Positions 1 to 9,781 of a stretch of DNA of 29,476 bases are shown piece by piece. Below the pieces are notes generated by a model. It saw only the letters and a program-made list of their open reading frames with translations, did no database searches and was not told where the DNA came from. Within the stretch, counting starts at the first letter, position 1; each line of letters opens with the position of its first letter. The stretch is from Saprospiraceae bacterium (GTDB lineage Bacteria > Bacteroidota > Bacteroidia > Chitinophagales > Saprospiraceae). The stretch lies in the NCBI GenBank assembly GCA_016714895.1, contig JADKBV010000006.1:1-29476 (forward strand), given 5' to 3'. The position numbers were made by a program, and so were the translations under genes.

Positions 1-19
1 TTATTAACACAAAAAACTA

Positions 20-3000
20 TTAGAAAACTTTTACAAACTTTCCTGAACTTACTTTGCGTCCGTCCTGAATCAATAATTGGTACTGACCGGACTGGATGTC
101 GCGAACATCTATCTGTTCTGTTTCCTGAACTTTGCCTTGTCTGATGATTTTGTTTTGCATATCTGTTATGTAATATACCGCATCGCTGCTGTATGTATAG
201 ATGATTCTCAGAAAATCAGCCGTTGGGTTCGGATAGATACTGATTTTATCTTCAATAATATCATCCAATGATGTCAAAATGTCTAAAACTTCATCAATGA
301 TATGTACTACTCCGTTTTCAGCAACAAGGTCAGCTTCGATTACCTGAGCATTGTTGATAAATACTCCATTGTTGTTGATGGTTACCAAAAGGGCTTTCCC
401 ATTGGCTGTTGTCAGGCTCTGACCGTTTGACAAATCAGTTGACAAAGCTCTTCCCGGAACAGTGTGGAACAATAATACATTCTGAAGATTTGCCTGGCTT
501 GAAGGTAGCATATTCCAACAAACTTAAAGGAGCTGTGTCAAAAGCATTGTCATCAGGTGCAAATACCGTAAAAGGTCCGTCACCATTCAGCCAAGCTTCA
601 ATCCGGATAAATTGACCAATAAACGTGCTGTAGACAATTTCGTCTCTTTCTCCTAAGATGTCAACAACTGTTGTCTTAGGCAATAATACTGCATCAATAC
701 GTGTACCACACCATTATCAGTTCTGATATCTGCCAGGATAACTTTTGCATCATTGATAAATACACCGTCATTGTTGATGGTTACGGTTATATTTTTACCT
801 AATAAGGTTGGTACTGTAAGACCATTCGATAAATCGGTTGATAAGGCTGTTCCCTGCACTAAATGATACGCAAGAACATCTTCTAACAATCCGATATCCT
901 CGCTCAAAGCCTGAATCACTTCTGCTGGTAATGCCTGGATGGCTGCATTTGTCGGTGCAAACAAAGTAAACGGTCCGTATCCTTCCAATGGATCAGAAAA
1001 TTCTGCCTCATCCAATAAATTTTCTAAAATGGTATGTACAGGTGAATTTCTTACAACATCAATAATGGTAGAATCCGGTGCAAGCAATACAGCGTCTATC
1101 ACATGAACGATACCATTGTCAGCTATAAGGTCTACCACAGTGATTTTAACATCATTGATAAAAATTCCGTCATCAGTGACATTGATTGTTGTGGTTTTTA
1201 TCATTCAGCATTGGAATATATCCTCCATCTGCAAATTCTAAAAATGAGGCATCAAGTTCGTCGTTTACAGCGTGATATGCCAACACATCTCTCAACAATT
1301 CTTTATTTGCTAATACAGCATCCAACACTCCGGCAGGTAAAGCGGCAAAAGCTGCATCCGTTGGTGCAAATATGGTGAAAATATCATCCTGATTTGAAAG
1401 TGCGGTTACCAATTCCGCAGTTCTGATGGCTGTTTCTAGGGTATTGTGAACATTTGAACCTGCAATTATGTCAAAAACACTTGTTCCAGATGATGGAAGC
1501 AATATAGCATCAATCACGTGAACCACGCCATTGTCTGTTGTGATATCAGCGACAGTTACCAAAGCATTGTTGATAAATACGCCGTCCGGTGTTATACGCA
1601 CCTGAACTACCTGCCCATTTAATGTCAAAATTTCTCTTCCGTCATACAAATCAGTGGACAATACATTTGCTCCTGCAACATGGTAAGTCAATATCGATGT
1701 CAAGGTAGGTATGTCATTCAATAAAGCTTCAATCGTTCCGGCAGGCAAAGCATTAAATGCTGCGTCTGTTGGTGCAAATACGGTAAATGGTCCTTCGCCG
1801 CTCAGTGCTCCGGCCAATCCGGCAGCAACTACGGCTGTTTCCAAAATGGTATGATCCGGTGAGTTGACAATGACGTCTACTACGGTAGTTCGAGCCGGTG
1901 GCAACAATACAGCATCGATGACGTGTACCACACCATTATCAGCAACCAAATCAGCTACAGTTACTCTTGCATCGTTGATAAAAACGCCATCTGCATTGAT
2001 GGTTACCGTGACGGATTCACCATTTAACGTAACAACTTCCTGTCCGTTTGTCAAATCTGTAGACAATGCATTGACACCAGCAACATGGTAGGTCAAAATC
2101 GATGTCAAGGTAGGGATATCATTCAATAAAGCTTCAATCGTACCCGCCGGCAATGCACTAAATGCAGCGTCTGTCGGTGCAAATACAGTAAATGGTCCTT
2201 CACCGCTTAAAGCTCCGGCCAGGTCGGCAGCTACTACAGCTGTTTCTAAAATGGTATGATCAGGAGAGTTAACAATGATGTCAACCACGGTTGTAGGGGT
2301 TGGTGGCAATAATACAGCGCCAATGACGTGTACCACACCATTATCAGCAACCAAATCTGCTACAGTTACTCTTGCATCATTGATAAAAACGCCATCTGCA
2401 TTTATGGTTACCGTGACGGATTCACCGTTTAACGTAACAACTTCCTGTCCGTTTGTCAAATCAGTAGACAGCATTAACACCTGCCACATGATATGTCAAT
2501 ATTGCTGTCAATGTTGGATGTCTTCCAATAAAGCTTCAATCGTACCTGCAGGCAACGCACTAAAAGCAGCGTCTGTTGGTGCAAATACGGTAAAAGGTCC
2601 TTCGCCGCTTAATGCTCCTGCCAGGTCGGCAGCAACAACAGCTGTTTCCAAAATGGTATGATCCGGTGAGTTGACAATGATGTCAACCACGGTTGTTGAA
2701 ACAGGTGGCAATAATACCGCATCAATAACGTGAACCACACCATTATCAGCGACCAAATCTGCTACAGTTACTCTTGCATCATTGATAAAAACGCCATCTG
2801 CATTGATGGTTACCGTGACGGATTCACCGTTTAACGTAACAACTTCCTGTCCGTTTGTCAAATCAGTAGACAAAGCATTAACACCTGCCACATGATATGT
2901 CAATATTGCTGTCAATGTTGGAATGTCTTCCAATAAAGCTTCAATCGTACCTGCAGGCAACGCACTAAAAGCAGCGTCTGTTGGTGCAAATACGGTAAAA

Positions 3001-4383
3001 GGTCCTTCGCCGCTTAACGCTCCGGCCAGGTCAGCAGCTACTACAGCTGTTTCCAAAATGGTATGGTCAGGTGAGTTGACAATAATGTCAACAACAGTAT
3101 TACTTTCTGCGGTGGCAACAAAACTGCGTCTATGACGTGAACCACACCATTATCAGCAACCAAGTCTGCACAGTTACTCTTGCATCGTTGATAAAACGCC
3201 ATCTGCATTGATGGTGGTAACAGTGACTGATTCTCCATTTAAGGTTACAACTTCCTGTCCGTTTGTCAAATCTGTAGACAATGCATCAACACCTGCCACG
3301 TGGTATGTCAATATGGATGTCAATGTTGGAATGTCTTCCAATAAAGCTTCGATGGTTCCTGCCGGCAACGCATTAAACGCTGCATCTGTTGGTGCAAAAA
3401 CGGTAAATGGGCCATAACCTTCCAATGGAACAGAAAACTCTGTAGAATCGAGTAAATTTTCCAGTATAGTATGGTTCGGCGAATTTCGGATAACATTTGT
3501 AACAGTGGAATCAGGTGCAAGCAGAACTGCGTCAATTACATGAACGATTCCGTTGTCAGCAAAAAGGTCCGCTATAATAACTTGTACATCATTTATAAAA
3601 ATACCATCGTCATTTACTTTGATGGTTGCTGTTTTGTTATTTAACAATTGTACATAGTCGCCGTCGCTTAATGCAAGAAAATCTGAGTCTAACGTGTCAT
3701 TTGCAACGTGATATGACAAAACATCTCTTAATAAATCTCTGTCAGCTAAAACTGCAGCCAAAACTTCGGAAGGTAGTGCGGCAAAAGCTGCATCTGTTGG
3801 AGCAAATACAGTGTAAACTTCATCCTCATCAGAAAGTGCTGTTACCAATTCAGCTGCTCTGATGGCTGTTTCAAGGTATTATGAACCTCTGAACCCTCTA
3901 TGATGTCAAAACACTGGTTCCTGATGAAGGAATCAATACAGCGTCAAGAACGTGCACTACACCATTTTCAGCTGTAATATCGGCAACTGTAACCTGTGCG
4001 TCGTTTATAAAAACTCCATTGGGTGTTATGCGTACTTGAACAACTTTTCCATTTAAGGTTAAAATTTCTCTTCCATCATACAGGTCCGTTGATAATACAT
4101 TAACTCCTGCAACATGATAAGTCAAAATGGACGTCAATGTTGGAATGTCATTCAACAACGCATCAATCGTTCCCGCTGGCAACGCATTAAAAGCATCATC
4201 AGTCGGTGCAAAAACCGTAAATGGTCCTTCACCACTTAATGCTCCATCCAATCCGGCAGCAATAACAGCTGCTTCAAGGATTTCATGGTCCGATGAATTG
4301 ACGATAATGTCAACTACCGTTTGTGATTGTACCAATCTTACGATGGACAACATCACAACTAAAAGTAAAAATTTTAATCTCAT
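20..4383 (-). CDS. Giant T9SS-secreted protein with ten fasciclin (FAS1) domains, split by frameshifts
   Basis: Probably a cell-surface adhesin or matrix protein exported by the type IX system; FAS1 domains mediate adhesion in other organisms, so the role is inferred. The start at 4383 gives a clear signal peptide (MRLKFLLLVVMLSIVRLVQS). Ten FAS1 domains of about 135 residues follow, each with the FAPTDAAF-like H1 box, a YH motif such as LTYHVAG, and an NGVVHVIDAVL-like H2 box. The last ~75 residues are a T9SS type A sorting domain (YPNPTADFL through SGKFVKVF). The reading frame changes near 500, 699, 1192, 2475, 2510, 3100, 3168, 3193, 3877 and 3908. Comparison with sister repeats shows most are one missing or extra base, for example A4 against A5 near 3193. 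The corrected protein would have about 1450 residues. It is transcribed away from the sigma factor gene at 4566. Confidence 0.88.
1880..3290 (-). repeat. Direct repeats of about 405 bp coding near-identical FAS1 domains
   Basis: The element TGTCCGTTTGTCAAATC recurs at about 2041, 2446, 2848 and 3256, a spacing of 402-408 bp, or 135 codons. Long stretches between the copies are nearly identical in DNA as well as protein, whereas the outer FAS1 domains are much more diverged. This suggests recent amplification or homogenisation of the central domains. Arrays of this kind change copy number by recombination and are prone to assembly collapse, so the copy number of the central domain should be treated as provisional. 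Confidence 0.85.
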
Positions 4384-4451
4384 GTGATTGTATTTTGTGT
4401 ATGATAAAAAAGTTTCAATGACAAATGATAAAGTGACGGGTTCAAAAAAAG

Positions 4452-4529
4452 GTTGCCTGAAAAATAAATTTTGTTTAATCTTTTTATAACAAAACCTAAA
4501 CGATAAATTTTTGTTCAGAGTCAGGCAAC
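4452..4529. promoter_or_regulatory. Nested inverted and direct repeats between divergent genes
   Basis: The 182-bp gap between the fasciclin gene and the sigma factor gene contains a perfect 9-bp inverted repeat, GTTGCCTGA (4452-4460) and TCAGGCAAC (4521-4529). Inside it are a second pair, TTTTGTT (4469-4475) and AACAAAA (4488-4494), and a near-direct repeat, ATAAATTTTGTT (4464-4475) and ATAAATTTTTGTT (4503-4515). The layout resembles an operator or a folded leader serving one or both divergent genes. No clear TAnnTTTG promoter was found here. Function is inferred from position and symmetry only. Confidence 0.45.
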
Positions 4530-4565
4530 TTATTTACCCGCACCAACACAATATACTATTACATT

Positions 4566-5088
4566 ATGGATCCGATAAAAATCAAACAATGTATCGCCGG
4601 CAACAGATTGGCTCAGAAAGAATTGTATGAGTCATACAAAGTCACATTATTTGTGCTTTGTCAGAGATATTTTAGTGACAGAGAAGATGCATTGGATGTT
4701 TTACAGGAAGGATTTGTAAAGGTTTTCAGAGATTTGCATCAATACGATGAAAATAAAGGATACCTGATTTCATGGATAAAAAAAGTATTTGTCAATACTT
4801 GTCTGGAAAAAATCAGGAAGAAAAAATTATTATTCAGCCCTATATCAGAAAACCAGCATGAAATGGAAAGCGACGTTGATATTTTATCAGAGTTGCAATT
4901 AAAAGACCTGACAAAAATGATTCAGGGTCTTCCTTGGGATATCGGACCATTTTTAATTTGTATGTAATCGAAGGTTTTAATCATCAGGAAATCAGTCAAA
5001 AATTAGGTATCACAGAAAGTACTTCAAAAACGCAGCTCATGAAAGCTAAAAAATGTTGCGAAGTAAACTTGAATTGATATTAAAATAA
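4566..5088 (+). CDS. ECF-type RNA polymerase sigma factor (two frameshifts)
   Basis: A group IV sigma-70 factor that would direct RNA polymerase to a specific regulon. Region 2 is readable at about residues 15-95 (REDALDVLQEGFVKVFRDL, then LISWIKKVFVNTCLEKIRKK). Region 4 follows in a second frame (GYRTIFNLYVIEGFNHQEIS, then TESTSKTQLMKAKK), with its helix-turn-helix. The frame breaks near 4937, where one base seems missing around TTGGGATAT, and again in the A-run at about 5048-5053. Adding one base at each gives a continuous ~174-residue protein ending at the TAA at 5086-5088. The next gene starts 6 bp later, so the two are almost certainly co-transcribed. The cognate regulator is probably that neighbour. 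Confidence 0.88.
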
Positions 5089-5093
5089 ACATC

Positions 5094-6501
5094 ATGGACG
5101 ACAATCAAAATATAGAAAAATTTTTCAGGGATAAATTTAATCAACCTGTTAAACCGGATAAATGGAATATACCGGACGACGCGGTCTGGAGCGGAATTTC
5201 ATCAGAATTGGACAAAAATCAAAAAACCAACAAAAGATTTCCATGGCTTCCCCTTGTGATAGCCTCTCTTGTTTTACTTTCAGGAATCCTTTCTTATCAT
5301 TCTTATCAGCAAAAACAAAATATTGCCGAACTTCAATCAGCCTTACAACTTTGTAATAATACCCAAACTTTACAAAATGATGCGGCCATAATACAAAATC
5401 AGCAACCAAAGGAAACAGAAAAGATTAATGCTGTTGCACGCCAACAGCAACAAATAATTCCAGAATAACAGAGCGTTTTCTCCTTCAGCAAACCGATCAA
5501 ATTCTTTTATCAGACAAAATAAATCTCCTGAACCAAAAGAATTGATGGTTGCAGAAGACGCTCCGGTTGAAAATCTTAACATTCCTCTTGTGGTCGATGA
5601 AAAAAACGATACTCCGGTTTTTCCGCCGCAGCTTATAAGTTCAGGGCCTTTTATCCAATATCCTGAAATCGGTCTGATCAAACCTTTGCTTCTTTTACCG
5701 AAAAACCAGCAAATCAAAAAGGAATCTTCATCATCTGATATCTACATAGGACCATCCGCAGGAGTGTATTATTGGATGGACAGGAAAAAAGGAAGTTTTA
5801 CCCATCCTCTTTCCGAGCTGTTAATCGGTGAAAAAACTGAAATTTCTTCTCTTTTTGGCATCAAAACAAATGTAAAACTTTCCGAAAGATGGTCATTTTC
5901 AGGTGGTTTGGAATATTATCGTCGAAATCAACAATCCCAATATCAGGTTAATCAACCCTATTCAACATCGACAGAAATGTTAAGTGGTAATGATTATGAA
6001 AACCAATTCAGACACAGTCTGCCTACCGGTTTGGGAAATGTCAGCACATATCTCATTTTATCCCGATCTACAGGCAGCGCGGTAAATGAAAATGAAGATG
6101 TGTTGCTGGATTTTAGCATGGACAATGTATCAGACATTCTTTCGATTCCATTGGCGGTAGAATATTTTCCCCTTACTCAGGGAGAAGGTCTGTTTCTTTC
6201 CGGTGGTATCAGAACCGAAGTGGTCCTAAATAACCGGATTTCAGATGTCACCATTCAAAGTCACCACAATGCGATCAAAAACAAACACTTTTCAGTCGAT
6301 TATGACGTCCTTCAAATGAATAATCTCAATCTTTCCATGACGGCAGGGATAGGATATAAAAAGGTATTTTGGAATGATTTTATATTTTCAACGGAAGTAC
6401 AGTACGGAAAAGCCTTAAACCCAGTTTACCGGACAGAAAATTACCGACATGATATTGATTATATCTCCGGGCAGATTTCTGTATCCAAAAAATTGAATTA
6501 A
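5094..6501 (+). CDS. Membrane protein with one TM helix and a C-terminal beta-barrel-like domain; possible anti-sigma factor
   Basis: About 469 residues after one frame correction near 5464. Residues 1-45 are polar and presumably cytoplasmic. Residues 47-65 (LPLVIASLVLLSGILSYHS) form a single transmembrane helix. A Q/N/P-rich linker of about 140 residues follows, then a 240-residue domain of alternating strands (YIGPSAGVYYWMD, WSFSGGLEYYRR, LFLSGGIRTEVVL, LSMTAGIGYKKVFW, FIFSTEVQYGKALN) ending ISGQISVSKKLN. This domain resembles Bacteroidota outer-membrane beta-barrel (PorT/OmpW-like) proteins. It begins 6 bp after the sigma gene, so an anti-sigma role is likely from context, but no known anti-sigma motif was recognised. 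There is no cleavable signal peptide, because the hydrophobic segment lies too far in. Confidence 0.7.
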
Positions 6502-6566
6502 TCACAGATTATACTTTCGGAAAACTAAATCCTGAACCACAAAATTGAGGCAAAAAGCGGTAGGTT

Positions 6567-8431
6567 TTATTGTTCTTCAGGTACAATATACTCAACCTGG
6601 GTGTCGACAAGAATGCCTTTGATCATGTTTTCTTCAAGGTATTTTCTTGCTGGACTGATTTCTTTATTCAAATATTTTTCGATCATCAGACCAGCCACCG
6701 GTGCTGCCCATTCAGCTCCGAAACCGGCATTTTCAACAAATACCGCAATGGCTATTCTGGGTTTGTTTTTTGGTGCAAAACCGAAAAATACCGAATGGTC
6801 TTCGCCATGAACATTTTCAGAAGTTCCTGTTTTACCACAAACATCCAATCCCGGCACATAGGCTGACCGGGCAGCGTATAAAACCACTTTTTCCAACCCA
6901 TCGATGACAGGAGCAAAATGTTTTTTATCGATTCTTACTTTTTTAGGAATAGAATATTCTATGGGAAGTGGTTTTCCGGACCGAAATTGTTTGATAAGGT
7001 GAGGAGTGTAATAAAATCCCCTGTTGGCAAGAATCACAGCCAGATTGGCCATTTGAATGGTAGTAAGCTGCATCTCTCCCTGTCCGATACCCAGGGACAA
7101 TGTCCATACCGAACGCCATCCGTTGACTTCTTTGCGATACAATCTGTTATAGTATTCAGAGGTAGGAACATACCCTTTGTTTTCATAACTGAGATCGACA
7201 CCCAGTCTTTTTCCAAGTCCAAAATCATACAAATAACTTACCAGCGTATCCAATCCTACACCCGGTTTTTTGTATCCGTACTGATCGACAAAATCCCTGT
7301 ATAACTGAAAAAAATAAGTATTACATGAATGTTGAATGGCTTCACTGATGTCTTTGGGCACACTGTGGCCATGACATTTCTGGACTTTGGTAGCGCTCAA
7401 ACGGTAGTATCCCGGACAATAAATGGTTTTGGAAGCATAGGTTGTGCCTTTTTGTAACGTGATCAGAGACAAAATGGGTTTAAAAATAGATCCCGGCGGA
7501 TATTTGTTGGTTACAGCTCTGTTGTTCAACGGTTTATTAATCGAATCAAGCAACAATAATTTGATACCTTTCCCCTTTTTCGTCCAAGGTCAATAAATTG
7601 GGATCAAAGGAAGGGGACGAAACCAAAGCGAGAATTTGCCCTGTGGAAGGTTCTATAGCAACGATAGCGCCTCTTTTGTTTTTTAATAATGACTCACCGT
7701 AAGCCTGCAGGTCAATATCTAAACTCAGGTCTATATCTTCTCCGGAAACAGCCATAGAATCCAGTCTGCCATTATCAAAAGAACCAACCATTCTGCCCAG
7801 GTTGTCTCTCAGAATATATTGCACTCCTTTTTCTCCTGACAACTCATTTTCATAGGCATATTCAATGCCTGATATGCCGATGAAGTCACCGGCTGCATAC
7901 TTATCGCCGTATTTTTCAATAATTTCTTTGTTAACCTCTCCCATATAACCCAAGCATGGGCGCCATGTTGATGAGGATAAGCCCGTATATATCGTTGCAC
8001 CGGATAAAACCCGGAAATTTGTACATATGCTCCTGAAAAACGGCAAATTGTTCAGGGCTGATTTATTGAGAAATACAAAAGGAATCGCTTTATGAAATTT
8101 TGGATTTGACCAGTCTTTATCCAGATTTTTTAAAAGTTTCGATATCAATGTTTAATAACCGGCAGAAATTTGTTGTGTCCATGGCCGGATCGACCTTGTT
8201 TTTGATGGCCAATATTTCATAGATAGGATAATTGAGAACCAATGGTTTACCATTTCTGTCATACAACAAACCCCGCGCAGGATAAATGATGTTTTTATAC
8301 AAAGTTGTTCTTGCCGCCTGCTCTTTATATTTTTGGGTGAATAATTGTAGTTGTGCACTTCTGAAAGTCAGTAATAAGGCTCCTAATATGACAAAGATGA
8401 TGATGATTTTATGTCTGTCTTTATTTTCCAT
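6567..8431 (-). CDS. mrdA: Penicillin-binding protein 2, peptidoglycan transpeptidase (frameshifted)
   Basis: The class B PBP of the rod complex, which cross-links peptidoglycan during elongation. MENKDRHK at 8431 is the preferred start. It lies one base after the mreD stop and leads directly into the single membrane anchor (IIIIFVILGALLLTF). The N-terminal module has RGLLYDRNGKPLV. The transpeptidase has the active-site SxxK (PPGSIFKP), the SxN triad (HSCNTYFF) and KTGT (CGKTGTSENVHG). Continuity is broken near 8129, 8046, 8006, 7955 and 7550. Each site is cured by one base, usually in a homopolymer, for example A6 for A7 near 8129. All catalytic motifs survive and the gene is normally essential, so sequencing error is more likely than decay. 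It is last in the mre cluster and convergent with the barrel-protein gene; no rodA follows. Confidence 0.9.
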
Positions 8432-8432
8432 A

Positions 8433-8951
8433 TTACTTTGAACTGAAAATATACTGCAGTAACAGGATGACAAAAAGGGAAGCGATAAACGTAAATAATG
8501 TATTCATCACGATGTCAAAAATAAATACAAAGGAAAAAGCTTCCACACTGAAGTAAAAAAATAAATGGACGATCATAAGAATAGAAACATAAGAAGCAAA
8601 CCAACCAAGCCCCATTCTTTTTAATCCGGGAATCTCATTCATATTATAACCTTCATACGGCTCAAGAATCCCTAAAATCAAAGGCCGTAGGTAAGCTGTA
8701 AACACCATCGCTGCTGCATGAACACCGGGAGAATCGTAAAACCAATCTACCAATAGTCCCATGACAAACGACAACACCAGAACGACAGAATTCTGAAGTT
8801 TGACAGGAAGCAATAAAGTAAACAAAGGATAAACAAAAATATGCAGGTAGTACCAGGGTTCGTTGGCAAACTGTATTTGTTTGAATATCAATCCCTGCAC
8901 CAGTAAAAGACAGATAAATCGCCATATTTGTTTTGTCCAGAGACTATTCAT
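8433..8951 (-). CDS. mreD: Rod shape-determining protein MreD
   Basis: A small polytopic inner-membrane component of the elongasome, acting with MreC and PBP2. The 172-residue product has about five hydrophobic segments, including FVYPLFTLLLP, VVLVLSFVMGLLVDWFYDSP and a C-terminal FTFIASLFVILLLQYIF. GLLVDWFYDSPGVHAAA is typical of Bacteroidota MreD. The reading frame is open upstream to a TTG at 8969. The ATG at 8951 is preferred because a perfect AGGAGG stands 5 nt before it and it gives MNSLWTKQ. The stop at 8433 is one nucleotide from the PBP2 start, so the two are probably translationally coupled. Confidence 0.9.
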   Translation of the reverse strand: MNSLWTKQIWRFICLLLVQGLIFKQIQFANEPWYYLHIFVYPLFTLLLPVKLQNSVVLVLSFVMGLLVDWFYDSPGVHAAAMVFTAYLRPLILGILEPYEGYNMNEIPGLKRMGLGWFASYVSILMIVHLFFYFSVEAFSFVFIFDIVMNTLFTFIASLFVILLLQYIFSSK

Positions 8952-8956
8952 TTTTA

Positions 8957-8962
8957 CCTCCT
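8957..8962 (-). promoter_or_regulatory. Shine-Dalgarno site of mreD
   Basis: On the minus strand the sequence reads GGAAGAGGAGGTAAAAATG. A full AGGAGG thus sits 5 nt before the ATG at 8951, which decides that start over the upstream TTG. Strong Shine-Dalgarno sites are uncommon in Bacteroidota, so this one stands out. Confidence 0.7.
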
Positions 8963-8979
8963 CTTCCAATTGCAGCTGC

Positions 8980-9762
8980 TCAGCTGCAAACCGGTTTTAC
9001 GACATAAGCGTATGGTAATGAAGATAAATTCTGAAATAATTTTACAGTGATTTCAAAACTGTTGCTGCCCGGGACAACCTCAAATTTTTCTATGCGGCCG
9101 ACTTTAATTCCTTTTGGAAAAATGGTCGAATAACCGCTGGTTACCACTGTATCACCTATGGCTATAAACTGATGTTTAGGAACTGATTCCAAAATCATGG
9201 TCTGTGGATCCATGGTTTTCCAGACGAGGTTTCCATGGGTATTTCTCGATTGAACAGCGCAACTGATGCGGGTCTGACTATGCAGCAAAGAAATGACATG
9301 AGCATAATTGTCAGAGACATTTCTGACGATGCCGACAAGTCCTTTTTCGCTGATAACACCCATATTGGGTTCGATGCCTTCCCGTCTGCCCTTACAAAGA
9401 GTTATATGGTTGTTGGCCAATTGAAATGTATGATTGCATACAGGTGCCGGAATGATCGAATATTGTGAAAAAGCAGAATCCAATTGTGGGATCTCTGTAT
9501 TAACATATTCTATACGGATGAGATTTTCAATAAGATTGGCATTTTCACGAGACAAGCTATCGTTGACCTGTCTGATATTCAGGTATTGATACATCTTATT
9601 GGTGGAAGTAGCCAGGCGGGCTATATACACATTCGAAGAGTTCCAGAAAATTTCATTTTGTACCCTGTTGTATTGGATAATCAAGTAAAAACAAAATATC
9701 TCAAGTATAATAAAAATGAGGTGATACCCATATTTTATAAATAATTGAAAAACACTGTTCAT
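8980..9762 (-). CDS. mreC: Rod shape-determining protein MreC
   Basis: A periplasmic scaffold of the elongasome, anchored in the inner membrane, that links MreB filaments to PBP2. The 260-residue product has an N-terminal transmembrane segment (YHLIFIILEIFCFYLIIQY), a helical or coiled-coil stretch at residues ~55-95, and the MreC beta-domain with GVISEKGLVGIVRNVSDNYA, ISCAVQSRNTHGNLVW and DTVVTSGYSTIFPKGIKVG, a family hallmark. It starts 19 nt after the mreB stop and ends 28 nt before the mreD start, consistent with one operon. It is intact, although both flanking genes mreB and mrdA carry frame breaks. Confidence 0.95.
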   Translation of the reverse strand: MNSVFQLFIKYGYHLIFIILEIFCFYLIIQYNRVQNEIFWNSSNVYIARLATSTNKMYQYLNIRQVNDSLSRENANLIENLIRIEYVNTEIPQLDSAFSQYSIIPAPVCNHTFQLANNHITLCKGRREGIEPNMGVISEKGLVGIVRNVSDNYAHVISLLHSQTRISCAVQSRNTHGNLVWKTMDPQTMILESVPKHQFIAIGDTVVTSGYSTIFPKGIKVGRIEKFEVVPGSNSFEITVKLFQNLSSLPYAYVVKPVCS

Positions 9763-9781
9763 ACTTTGTTATCAAATAAAA

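Noticed and set aside
1864..2661. Plus-strand ORFs of 75-128 codons with similar repeated peptides in the fasciclin region
   Set aside because: They are the antisense of the repeated FAS1 coding sequence and recur only because the DNA repeats. They have no plausible domain.
1880..3290. CRISPR or VNTR-type noncoding array
   Set aside because: The repeat unit is about 405 bp, codes in frame for a FAS1 domain, and has no short repeat-spacer pattern.
20..4383. Programmed frameshifting or a set of separate small fasciclin genes
   Set aside because: The breaks fall at different points in different repeats, usually at homopolymers, and only the first fragment has a signal peptide and only the last a sorting domain. 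One gene with errors explains this more simply.
7034..7304. ORFs on both strands within mrdA
   Set aside because: They overlap the conserved PBP2 transpeptidase sequence in other frames and show no domain of their own.
8433..8969. MreD start at the TTG at 8969
   Set aside because: The ATG at 8951 has a perfect AGGAGG 5 nt upstream, and that AGGAGG lies inside the extra codons of the longer version.
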